From Venturia oleaginea (taxonomy: Eukaryota; Ascomycota; Dothideomycetes; Venturiales; Venturiaceae): a DNA stretch of 64,000 bases. The DNA lies in NCBI GenBank assembly GCA_013176395.1, contig JABMLP010000017.1, positions 496,001 through 560,000 of the forward strand. The letters are read 5' to 3'. The notes below the pieces were generated by a model. That model saw only the letters and a list, made by a program, of their open reading frames with translations. It was not told where the DNA came from and did no database searches. Of this stretch, positions 20,664 through 30,182 are shown piece by piece (position 1 is the first letter of the stretch; the number at the start of each line of letters is the position of its first letter). A program made the translations under genes and the position numbers.

Positions 20664-22835
20664 CTACGCCAGCGTATCCGACATCGCTATCTGAAGAAAA
20701 CTTTTCCCCCGGCTCTGGCTCGGCTGATTGAATTGACCCTTCTCTCCCTCACGCTCCGCACCACTCACAGCAGGAGGCTGCGGTGTTATTGATTTCGGTC
20801 CAGGTCCCGGATGCTGCATCGGCGGCATCGGTTTCTGTTCCTGTTGACCAGACGACTGCGAAGGATGCGTAAGAGGTTTGGGCGCGATCTGTCTCGCACC
20901 ATCAGATGGAGGTTTGGGCGCCAACTGTTGCATAGAATCTTGTCGACTGGAAGCCGCTTGCTGTTCATTGATGGCCCTGAATCCTGAATGTTGATGAGGG
21001 GCTCTGGGAGGCATAGATGGAAGCTGTTGCTGGTCTTGAGGGTGTCCCGTAGGCCGCAAACTCGGCGCATTCTCCCAAATCCGGTTTAATATGGCGTCGC
21101 GCGGATCTGGAGGAGGCCTGGGCGCTAGTTGTGGTTGTCCAGCATTAGCTCTCGTTGATTGAGCCGGTGGAGGCAATGCATTAGCTCGAAGTCCCGTGTA
21201 ACCTTGAGCTAGCTGATCCAAAGGAGTGCCTGAAAATTTGGTGAATGTTCCTTGGTGAAATTGGTACATTGGCAGGATATTCGAAGGCGGCCTCTGAATT
21301 TGATGTTGCTGTGGCTGTGGCTGATGAGGATGCTGCTGCTGCGGTGGCGGACCTTGCTGCTGTTGATTCTGCTGGATCTGTTGAGGTTGACCATACTGCG
21401 GCTGTCCAGGTGGGGCATTCTGTTGCAAATGCTGATGACCGCCTTGCTGTTGATGACCACCCTGCTGTTGCGGTCCTTGCTGTTGCGGTCCTTGCTGTTG
21501 CGGTCCTTGCTGTTGCGGTCCTTGCTGTTGCGGTCCTTGCTGTTGCGGTCCTTGCTGTTGCGGTCCTTGCTGTTGCGGTCCTTGCTGTTGCGGTCCTTGC
21601 TGTTGAGGACCCTGCTGGTGAGGACCTTGTTGCTGATGGTGCATAATCATTTGACCAGGATGCATTTGCTGCGGCTGTGGATGACTACCCGGCGTCGTGT
21701 TCGGTCTCGGTGGAAGAGAATCTCTGCGATCTTGATTAGCTGAACCAGGCGATCGACGCTGCATTTGGTCCTGCGGTTGCTGGTACGGCGAATGGTGTTG
21801 TAGGCCGGGCGACTGCATCGGTGCTCCCGGGCCGTACAGCTGATGCGCAGGACTTCGCATTGGCCCATTGTGAGATGGTGAAGGAAGTGGCAAGTTTCTG
21901 GGCTGCTCTTGAGACTGCGGAGCATGCTGCGGTTGCGAGAGCGTCTGTGATTGTGGCGTTAGAGGATCAAGTTCCATCATTTCAATTCTCGGACCTGCAT
22001 CAGACGGCTTCTTCCCAGCGCGGCCTCGCCTACGCTTTTCATTGGAGCCTTCTGAATCGTGGTCAGTTGCGGCCCCAGCAATAGCGTCTGTAGTGTTGTT
22101 GGGCCGAGGGGCGAGCTGGGTGGTTGGTTGCTGTCCAGCAAAGCCTTCGATCTCAAGCTGTCTTTTCGGCTTTCCGTCTCCAATTCTGAATGCTCCTCTT
22201 TGATCTATCTCAACAAGTCCTTCAACTAATAAGTAGTCTCGCAACGGCGGATCAGCCCGCCAGTTGTTGACGTCGAGACAAGCAGTACCATTCTTTCTAT
22301 CACGCTCCAAGTGGCCACCAACATGCTCAAGGCGCTCTTCCCAACTGTTTGGCCCTGTGAATGTACGGGTGCAGAAAACACAACTTGAGATCTCTGGTGG
22401 CCCACGTAGATGGTGGTAACAGCGCTTCTGAATCTCCATGATCTGCTCATCGGTAAGACCCGGAGGATTGGTATTGGGTGGCGCGACTGGTGGTCCTCCT
22501 CCGGGTGGTGCGCTCGGCGCGATCGCCTTTGGCTGTTCTTGATTATTTTGTGGCGTAGTGACTGCGTGCATACGACGCAAGTGCTGGGTGAACAGATCCT
22601 TCCGGTTGAAGTCGTTGTAGATGGGATGGTCAATTCCTGGTGATGGTGGACACATATCGCATCGCCAGAAACCCAGCTGGATATGTTTTGTGCTAATATG
22701 ACGCTTCCATTCATTCTTGGAGGTGAACGCCGAGCCGCAATTGTATTGCGCAAAACAGCAAGGAAAGGGTCGGTTGTTCGTGGAAGTTTGTCGTATCTCG
22801 GTCCGTGGGTTAGGCGGAATTGGCTCAGGTGGCAT
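20664..22835 (-). CDS. Gln/Pro-rich C2H2-type zinc finger protein
   Basis: This 723-residue frame has an N-terminal pair of C2H2-like fingers (about residues 25-90: CCFAQYNCGSAF...H...H, then CDMC...H...H) and a third Cys/His cluster (CVFCTRTFTGPNSW...H, about 150-180). A long low-complexity Gln/Pro tail follows, with a perfect pentapeptide repeat around residues 410-456. This looks like a nuclear DNA-binding regulator, but no target is known. The open frame runs about 85 codons further upstream without an ATG, to an intron-like segment at 23095-23135 (GTATGT, CTAAC, CAG). That intron may lie in the 5' UTR, or the true start is in an exon I could not define. Confidence 0.7.
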   Translation of the reverse strand: MPPEPIPPNPRTEIRQTSTNNRPFPCCFAQYNCGSAFTSKNEWKRHISTKHIQLGFWRCDMCPPSPGIDHPIYNDFNRKDLFTQHLRRMHAVTTPQNNQEQPKAIAPSAPPGGGPPVAPPNTNPPGLTDEQIMEIQKRCYHHLRGPPEISSCVFCTRTFTGPNSWEERLEHVGGHLERDRKNGTACLDVNNWRADPPLRDYLLVEGLVEIDQRGAFRIGDGKPKRQLEIEGFAGQQPTTQLAPRPNNTTDAIAGAATDHDSEGSNEKRRRGRAGKKPSDAGPRIEMMELDPLTPQSQTLSQPQHAPQSQEQPRNLPLPSPSHNGPMRSPAHQLYGPGAPMQSPGLQHHSPYQQPQDQMQRRSPGSANQDRRDSLPPRPNTTPGSHPQPQQMHPGQMIMHHQQQGPHQQGPQQQGPQQQGPQQQGPQQQGPQQQGPQQQGPQQQGPQQQGPQQQGPQQQGGHQQQGGHQHLQQNAPPGQPQYGQPQQIQQNQQQQGPPPQQQHPHQPQPQQHQIQRPPSNILPMYQFHQGTFTKFSGTPLDQLAQGYTGLRANALPPPAQSTRANAGQPQLAPRPPPDPRDAILNRIWENAPSLRPTGHPQDQQQLPSMPPRAPHQHSGFRAINEQQAASSRQDSMQQLAPKPPSDGARQIAPKPLTHPSQSSGQQEQKPMPPMQHPGPGPKSITPQPPAVSGAEREGEKGQFNQPSQSRGKSFLQIAMSDTLA
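21466..21600. repeat. Coding minisatellite, nine perfect 15-bp copies
   Basis: The unit tgttgcggtccttgc is repeated nine times without a change, followed by two diverged copies (to 21630). On the minus strand each unit encodes a Gln-Gln-Gly-Pro-Gln pentapeptide. Perfect identity at synonymous positions indicates recent expansion. Confidence 0.95.
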
Positions 22836-23094
22836 TTTCTGCTCTGCCTGTCTATGTTCATGTCGCAGTTCAGGTCGTGAAGATTGCTCTTGTCTCGAAT
22901 CAGGAACTCTCGCCTCGATCGTCTTGATCTCAATCGTCTTTCCTGGCTTCGGCTTGGGTTCCTGAATTATGGGAGTGGCATGGTTGGATTGTGTTGTTGG
23001 TAGTGGTTGCTGAGAGGTCTCACTTGTTGGAGACCTTTGCGGTGTCTGTGGATCCTCCAGTCTTGCAGGTCTCGATGTTGGTCTTCGTCCCTGG

Positions 23095-23135
23095 CTGATG
23101 TCTGTTAGCGACGCGTTCTTCGGAATGTGACATAC
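23095..23135 (-). other. Probable 5' intron of the zinc finger gene
   Basis: Donor GTATGT, branch CTAAC and acceptor CAG are spaced as in the other introns (41 nt). The upstream exon has stops in the relevant frames, so it is probably untranslated leader. Confidence 0.5.
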
Positions 23136-23320
23136 GTTATGGGAGATTTAAGCGTTCAGCAACTCAAGAAGTGGTAGGTGGTCGAAGGCAGTAGTAGTTG
23201 AAAAGTCTTTGATTTTCCGGAAACTGCAATGCCAGATTCTCATCCAAACACAGAGCTTCCTCCGTCAACGAACTCACATACCCGCACATACCACTTCCCA
23301 AGTCCCTATGCTGGGACCAC

Positions 23321-26300
23321 TCACAAAGGCATGTTGTTCTTCAGGGCTCCGATTCTTCTATCCGGTATCGGGCTGTTAGCACGACTGGCTGGCCCCACAC
23401 GAGGGCTTTGCGGCACACTGCCAGCTCTCGTTCCCACGCCAGCCTTCTTGGTTCGCAGCTCTTCCTCTTTTCGCGAGAGAAGGGCGGTCAAATTATTCAC
23501 TTGTGCCTTCAACTTCGCGTTTTCCATTGCCGTTTTTCTCCTCTGTTCGTCTTGGAATTGCTGTCTGGCTTTGGCGATCTCGCCACTTGCTTGTTTCTCA
23601 AGTATCTTGATCCGCGAATCCATTTCGGCGTTCTGACTGGCCAACTCTGCAGCCCTACTAGAAGTTTGGCTGTATTGATCGTGCATAAATCCGTGCGTGT
23701 TTTTCTCGATGGCCAGTTCTTTCTCAGCCTTTCGCTTGACGGCTTGAGCCTGCTCTACTTCCTGTCTCATTCTTTCTGCTGCTGCAACATCTGGAATAGC
23801 AGACCCGATGAGAGCTGCTCGGGCTTCGTCCAACTGTATCTGAAGCTCATGCCTCTCATCCTTGAGCTTGTCAATGGTGACATCCTGGGACTCCTTCTGC
23901 CTTTTGATCTCCTCCAAGTCCTTGCGAATTTGGTTGAGTTCGCCAACGAGTTCTCGCTTCTGCTTGGATTGCTCTTCAAAACGAAATTGTAAGTCTCCCA
24001 GAGCAAATTCCAGCTCTAAAACTCGTGCATCCTTGGCTCTTGTCGCTGCTTGCAGATTGCTCTCTGCGGCCTTCAACAAACTGCGCAATGCCACCATTTC
24101 CTGTGAATCGGAAGGAGTCTTGTCCAACAAAGAGGAGTTGCCAACAACAGAATCGCTGATTCGAGTGATTGAAGCGTCCTGTTCTGCTGGAGGACTCGTT
24201 CTCATCTTCTTATCAGGCTGGATGTCATCGTCTTGCATGCGGCGTTTTTGCGACTTCAAGGCAGCTTTGGCTTTCGCCGACTTTTCCGAGTCGCTCGAGT
24301 TGGAAGATCTCAAGGTCGTAAGACCTTGTGTTAGGTCCCAAGCATCATTGTTGTCAAGGGGCCCAATCGAGGGCAACGGCCATTGATCCTCGGTCCCCCC
24401 CATCAGTACAAAACGGGCAACTTCCATCGCGCTTTCGTCAATAGGAGAGAAAGTGCCTTCCATTTTGCCAGCCTCTCTACGAAGCTTCGCAATGCAGGTG
24501 ACCAGCACGCGTATCCGATTGGCGCCAACCAAGTTTGGAGTGCAACTCCTTTCAACGTGGTCCACAGAATTGACGATGGCTAAAGATACGACAGGAGCGA
24601 GATACTCAGGGCGCGTCGAATTGGTTCTCAAAGCACGGATGAGAGGATTCTTCACATCAACCACGTGATCAAGGCTGAGAACAAGGTTGGCCGGGCGAAC
24701 AGGCGCACTTGAGCCATCCCCAGAGGTGGAAAGAAGCGAGATTGTCAAGGCATCCGTTGAGCTATCGTCCTTTCGGTCCACGTCCGCTCGAGAGTAATTT
24801 AGGCCTTTTCCTTTGAGAAAGTTCTCCAAGATGTCAAGCAAACGTCCTGGTTTCGCCATGATGACGATATGAATTTTGTGATTTCGAAGAGCATCGAACA
24901 GATGCCATAGAAATTTGAACTTTGGACTTACAGATCGATCCCACTCAACAACATCTGCCGGCTCAACGTCGCTCTGAGATGCAGTCGTCTCATTGGTAAG
25001 ATCGATATGAGTGACAATGTCATGCATGGTCAGGATAAAGTCTTCCGCTTGTTTCAGAATCCCATCGTACTCGCGCCACTTGCGACTTGTGAAGCGCTCA
25101 ATCAAATCTTCGTAGAATTTGATGGTCCGCCTGTACTGGTCACGAGGCTGTCCGGCCATCGGAAGAGATACCATGAATTCCATTTGCTCAAGAGATGGAC
25201 CGGAATCCTCTTTATCATCCGACTCGGTGGATTCGCCAGATTGGCTGTCAACCTCCATCTCTTCAGCCTCGCGAGTCTCCAAAGCAATATCACCATCATC
25301 GGCCGGTATTCTTGCAGGAAGATGTGTGCGTCCATCCGAGTCGATATCTATCGCGGCTGTCTCTATCGGTTCTTCTGCAGGCACTGCGGAAGCTTGCGCC
25401 TCGGAATCTGTTTGCGATTCCATGCTTCCACCGCGTGCGGTCGTTTGTCTAAATCGCGCGGGCGGCCTTCCGCGTCGCTTACTCTCTGCTGGTCTGTCGA
25501 AACCCTTTTGCGGCGTCTCTTCCGTTATTCGCTTCGTCTTTCGTGTCGATACGCCGACTCCTCGAGCAGTTTTAGGTGTACTGGAAGTTGGCGCTGCTGG
25601 TGATGAAATGAATTCCTGTGAAGTGTGCAATTCTCCACCTGTACGAAGAGATCTCCGTGTCTTCGGCATGTCAAAAAAAGTTTCTGATCGCTCAGACGCC
25701 TTCGAACCGTGTTTTACTAGATCACGTGAGATCGCTTTGTCTTGCTCGATAGGCGCAAGCAAGGCTGCGGGAGTCCGTTGCGATGCGCTGCTTTCGTTCT
25801 CTGGATTTGTGGACTGTATCTGATCCTTGAGTCGCTGGGAAAAGCTCGGTCCGCTAGGACTTGAATCAGTTGTTTGGTCCAGCGCTGACACCCAGTGTTC
25901 TGTCGCGCGATCGCGAGACTGGGCGTCCTGGAAATCAACAGCTTCTACCTTTGATAAGCGCGAGCGCGTTGATAGTAGGCTTTGTTGCTGTGAGCTGGTG
26001 GCCGTTGGCGTTGCGGTTGCTCGTGCTGATGAGCGGCGCGAGGCTGTACGTTTGGGAGATTCGTCCAGGTTTGTGGGCGCGGAAGATCTAGTCAAAGCGT
26101 CACCAAAATCCGATCCCGCAAGTGCTGCAGCAAGCTTTTTGGTTCTGCGGGTCGAATGTTTGCCAATTGCAGGGCTTGACGGCTCGACGGGGTCAGTATC
26201 CAGCACCAACAAGGCTGGCGACGCAGACTGGGGCGTTTCTTCGATGGCAGCGAGGTCGTCGCGCGCGGCTGGTGTTTGTGTGGAATAGATAAATTCAGGA

Positions 26301-27217
26301 ACACGGGAAGTGGCGGTTATCGCGGACCGTGGTATTTCGCTGTTCTCTTGTTGGGTGATTTTTTCTTGAGTTGCGTAAATTTCGGACTCGGTTTGAGAAT
26401 CAGGAATGGTTGTAGGCAACTGTGTACCAACGTTTTCAATTTGAGTGATTTGGTCGCGAACCGGAGTTTGTTGCGCCAAAGATTCGGCCTGGTCCGCAGT
26501 CTTGGCCTGGGAGGGCTGTGATAGGCCAATCTCGTAATCGGGCCGGTGGAAGTCGCTTTTTTGCGATACAATTATTTCAGGAGATGGATTGATTCTCTCT
26601 GGACTGGCATCCAATAATGTTTGAACGCGGGGTGGTAGAGGGTTGGATGCGGCGGCGATGTCAAATGGAGTGCCTGGAGTTTCCTCGATGATCAGGCTCT
26701 TCTCAAGGCTCCGAATCGGCCTTGCTGGTAGTGTGCTTCTTGGCGTCTCTGGGGGCTGGCTTGAAGATTCGAAGACTCTGGGACGACGAGCTCTACGTTT
26801 GGCAGGCCGCTCGAAGTTTGCTTCGTAGTCGCTTGGTTCTTCTTCAGACTCTGGAGGTGGTGAGAGATCGATATCTGATGAATCGACCTGCTCAGGCTGC
26901 TCAGGCTGGTTCTTCTTCGCTTCCCACTCCCTTTTCAAGCCGGATGGCAGAGCAGACGCCAGTTTCCACTCGTTCTTCCAGGTATCACTTTTTCTCTCGT
27001 GATCTTCCCAGCCGACGAGATATCGCGTACGCCCTTTCTCCGTCTTCTCCTCCAGAATCTTGCGCGACCAGAGTTTGCCTTCCTCGTCCGAATCAGCGGC
27101 GGCAGCGGCGGGGTCGTGCTCCTCGGGCGCTTCGTATCTTGTACCTCTTTTGCGTGCTCTTGAACTCGTTTCCGAGTTTGAAGTACGCCTGCGTTTTGCT
27201 CGCGTCAAATACATCAT
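23321..27217 (-). CDS. Chromodomain protein with HDA1-complex subunit 2/3 domain
   Basis: A single uninterrupted frame of 1298 residues. Residues about 48-100 form a chromodomain (KLWSRKILEEK...RYLVGWEDHERKSDTW) with aromatic cage positions Y/W/W. A long acidic, Ser/Thr/Pro-rich disordered segment follows. The region around 680-950 (QYRRTIKFYEDLIERF..., FLWHLFDALRNHKIHIVIM) matches the helicase-like fold of class II histone deacetylase complex subunits Hda2/Hda3. Residues about 1035-1255 are coiled coil. In filamentous fungi such chromodomain proteins pair with an HDA1-type deacetylase in heterochromatin silencing, so H3K9me reading linked to deacetylation is likely. The HDA1 catalytic partner is not in the window. 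Confidence 0.8.
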   Translation of the reverse strand: MMYLTRAKRRRTSNSETSSRARKRGTRYEAPEEHDPAAAAADSDEEGKLWSRKILEEKTEKGRTRYLVGWEDHERKSDTWKNEWKLASALPSGLKREWEAKKNQPEQPEQVDSSDIDLSPPPESEEEPSDYEANFERPAKRRARRPRVFESSSQPPETPRSTLPARPIRSLEKSLIIEETPGTPFDIAAASNPLPPRVQTLLDASPERINPSPEIIVSQKSDFHRPDYEIGLSQPSQAKTADQAESLAQQTPVRDQITQIENVGTQLPTTIPDSQTESEIYATQEKITQQENSEIPRSAITATSRVPEFIYSTQTPAARDDLAAIEETPQSASPALLVLDTDPVEPSSPAIGKHSTRRTKKLAAALAGSDFGDALTRSSAPTNLDESPKRTASRRSSARATATPTATSSQQQSLLSTRSRLSKVEAVDFQDAQSRDRATEHWVSALDQTTDSSPSGPSFSQRLKDQIQSTNPENESSASQRTPAALLAPIEQDKAISRDLVKHGSKASERSETFFDMPKTRRSLRTGGELHTSQEFISSPAAPTSSTPKTARGVGVSTRKTKRITEETPQKGFDRPAESKRRGRPPARFRQTTARGGSMESQTDSEAQASAVPAEEPIETAAIDIDSDGRTHLPARIPADDGDIALETREAEEMEVDSQSGESTESDDKEDSGPSLEQMEFMVSLPMAGQPRDQYRRTIKFYEDLIERFTSRKWREYDGILKQAEDFILTMHDIVTHIDLTNETTASQSDVEPADVVEWDRSVSPKFKFLWHLFDALRNHKIHIVIMAKPGRLLDILENFLKGKGLNYSRADVDRKDDSSTDALTISLLSTSGDGSSAPVRPANLVLSLDHVVDVKNPLIRALRTNSTRPEYLAPVVSLAIVNSVDHVERSCTPNLVGANRIRVLVTCIAKLRREAGKMEGTFSPIDESAMEVARFVLMGGTEDQWPLPSIGPLDNNDAWDLTQGLTTLRSSNSSDSEKSAKAKAALKSQKRRMQDDDIQPDKKMRTSPPAEQDASITRISDSVVGNSSLLDKTPSDSQEMVALRSLLKAAESNLQAATRAKDARVLELEFALGDLQFRFEEQSKQKRELVGELNQIRKDLEEIKRQKESQDVTIDKLKDERHELQIQLDEARAALIGSAIPDVAAAERMRQEVEQAQAVKRKAEKELAIEKNTHGFMHDQYSQTSSRAAELASQNAEMDSRIKILEKQASGEIAKARQQFQDEQRRKTAMENAKLKAQVNNLTALLSRKEEELRTKKAGVGTRAGSVPQSPRVGPASRANSPIPDRRIGALKNNMPL

Positions 27218-29005
27218 GCATTGGCCCCGTGAGAAGAGACAACACGACTGCAGGATCCAAAGGCAATGGCCATGATTAGAAGAGCGGTCAGAGAGGAGAT
27301 TGTGAAGAGAGCGAGCGCAGTAGGGTAGATGTGTTCACGGCGCTAGCAGGTCGATAGGTGTTGCAGTGGTGGATGGGGAAGGCTGAGTGAGGGAAGGTTT
27401 CGATGTCGAGGAAAAGTTCCAACAACCAGACGTTGGGTCACGTGTATTGATCAGGCTTGCCTAGTAGTAGTAGCCGAAGTAAAAGCAAATGTAGGCCAAA
27501 AGCACATTGCAAGCCTCTTTTCGAGATGCGGACTGTGTCGTGATTGGCGCCGATGACCGTTGGGTGTATGATTGCACGCAGCGAAACGACTCGAGAAAGC
27601 TGTAGCTGCTGTACTCTTGAGTCTTGCGTGTGTAAACGCTTGGAATTGCCACAGTCACCTCCGCCTTCAGCCTTCTAGTAAGCCCGGCTGGCTTCAGGTG
27701 TTTCGCAGCCCCAACCAAGCACGGCCCATCCAAGATTTAATTTATTACTCAATCAGCAAGCAACGCTTGCAGAAGACTGGTGAATGCAGCCTCGCCAGCC
27801 GCCTCCTGGAAGCAACTTATAGCAACCCTCGCAATAATCCGGCCGATTCCACCGCAATAGTACCGACCACGCACAGCAGCCGAGCGGCCATGACTATGAG
27901 ACCAGGATATCACACCATCGTACCGTCTCAAGCCCATCGTCGCTCTCCCGTCGGCTTCATGCACACTTTGTGCGACTGCTTGGATCTGAACAGTGTCCAC
28001 TTGAGAATTCTCCAGCCAATCAGCATCAAACAGACATCAATTGGAAAAGTCTCGTGAGCCTTGTCCCCCTTGTGCTTTCTTGGTGTCTAATTTGAGCGAC
28101 CAACCAGATGCGCACGCTGTCGTCTAGGATCAACCTTAAAGATGGGGTCCTCCGAGTCCGCTTTCGGTCTTTACGAGCCTTCCGGGCCGTAGGCCAGGCT
28201 GGTCAGGCTGCGTTTTGGGACTAAATACACACCTTGCATGCATCCATCACTGTTGTGATAGACATGTTGATGCGTCCAGTCTCTTCAAGCGGACATGAGC
28301 GCATGGAGTTTTGCTTATGCAGCCTCGGCCAGAATGGGCTTTCTCTTCGAGAAGATCTAGGCTGGAGATTTGGAAGGAATCAGGAAGTTATGAATTCTTC
28401 ATTTGAGCTGGACACGTCCCATCGAGATAGATTGTTCCCAATTGTCTCAAATCTTAGGCTGGAATTACTACATTTCTAGAGGTCCAATTTCCAAACCTGC
28501 CAGAACTCTACCAAGATTTATTGGAAGCTGGGTGTCACTAATTCAGCAAATTTGTATCTGCTACGAAGGGAAGAGAGAGTGTTAAAAGTGCAATGTGGGA
28601 CATGGATAGAGTAATCAAGCCATGGGTTTGTCTTCGAGCTTGAGCTGACCATAGCGACAAGGCTGAAATCAGACAAGGCTGTGGACGAGGCTGCATAGCC
28701 TTTTATCCCGCTACCCGATGGAGTTCAAATTGATAATATCTGTTGAGTCGTCATATTTCGTCTTAGTATAAACCCAATTCGCTAATGATCCAAAGAGGCC
28801 TGCTGAAGGATGTGGCGAATATCTTCTCCCCGGTTTCAAGGTCAGTTTCGTGGAACCAAGTGCTACCGTTTCCTGAGACCGTTCTTCCCGTCTTTCTCAC
28901 TAATGGGACCAGCCCTCCTACGAATGTCCCACCTATCTCAATGGTTCCGGTAAAAGTGTATACACAGTAAGGGATCAGTCTCCGCGCGGACTATGTTGTG
29001 GTCGC
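27218..29005. other. Long intergenic stretch, no gene supported
   Basis: Frames up to 161 codons occur but overlap antisense ones and show no domain, signal peptide or splice pattern. Confidence 0.45.
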
Positions 29006-29633
29006 TCATCCCAGCCTGTTTGCAGCGTCCTTGACGTCGAAGATTGTCCTAAGCTCTTCCTGCTTGACGCGCTCGTCCTTGATCATTCTGTAGTTTCCAT
29101 TCAGTTCCTGGGTAGCAGCGGAGAGAGTGATAAATACCTCGCGTCTATCCTCGCGTCCTCGCCTTCAACCTCGAGTCTGGCCTTCGGGGTTATAGCATCG
29201 ATGACGAAGTGGTTGTCGCAATGTGGGCAGTATTCGTCGGCATCCTCGAACTCATTCGCGTCCTTCCTGAAGCACTTCTTGCACTTCTTGCATGCAAAGA
29301 TCATCTCGTCGCGCTTGAGGAGTTCATGGTCTTCGCTCTCTTGGTGGCACTCGGCGCAGTCAAACCATTTGCGGCCTACACACACAATCAGCCAAGCTCA
29401 TGCCATATCTTCCTATAGTCTCGGCGCAGTTCTCTCCCGAATCCTCAGCTTTCTCTTTCTGTTTGCTTGCGCGTTCTGGGCCGTGAATGTGGGGTGTGGT
29501 GGGGGATGGTTGGAATTACGGTTAACGCACAGCAGGCGGAGCGAATGGCGACTTGCGCGTTGAGGACGTGTTTGCTGGGAGCTGTCAGCTGCCTAATCTA
29601 TTTCCTTGTGTTTACTTGATATACATACCACAT
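29006..29633 (-). CDS. CHY-type zinc finger protein (Hot13-like)
   Basis: Four exons, the first only five bases: 29633-29629, 29574-29531, 29375-29138 and 29087-29006, giving 122 residues. The intron between exons 2 and 3 is unusually long (155 nt). The spliced product starts MCKHVLNAQVAIRSACCRKW and carries the CHY-finger metal ligands CC, CAECH, CKKCKKCF and CPHCDNHF, the expected order for this family. The yeast relative Hot13 sits in the mitochondrial intermembrane space and helps the Mia40 pathway assemble small Tim proteins; transfer of that role is an inference. It is divergent from the inositol phosphatase gene. Exon joins are in phase and reproduce the family sequence, so the model is good despite the tiny first exon. 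Confidence 0.88.
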
Positions 29634-30182
29634 ATTGAGTTGGTGGTGTGGTTCCTTGGACTTGCAGGTGAACAATTTGTGTACTGTGTACTCCGTAACA
29701 AAGTGCAGCGTCGATCAATCCAAACCAAACAAACCGACTTAGTTCTACCACCAACCAAAACAACAATACAAACACCATATTACTCCAAAGACCACGCCAT
29801 TGAATAGCCTCAGAACATCCCCAACGTACAGCAATTCCTCCCGTTCAATCGCACCCTCAGCACAGCTCGACTAATCCAACAATTCGCTCATCAATCTGAC
29901 TCCATCCCGCCTCCATACACAGCCTACCAGATCCCGCGCCGAGCTGCATCGCAAATCGCTACAGAAGAACACACCCTGGAGCAGAGTTGTCTTCATCTGC
30001 TGGCAAACGCAGTCGTCTTCCCGTTTGCGTCGATGAAGGAGTATGAGAGACCCCGGCTATCACAGAACTGCGAAATGCCGGTGTAAATCCTATCTGGAAA
30101 CAAAGAGCTGACCTGCTAGGTTGGCAATCGTTATTTAAGAGAAATTGGAATACACAGTTTGGGGAACTAGAGATCAATCAAC

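Noticed and set aside
21245..21743. Plus-strand frames of 133 and 163 codons over the zinc finger gene
   Set aside because: They are antisense translations of the Gln-codon minisatellite (Leu/Arg or Val/Ala repeats), not genes.
27572..28057. 161-codon plus-strand frame
   Set aside because: Overlaps antisense frames, no domain and no codon regularity.
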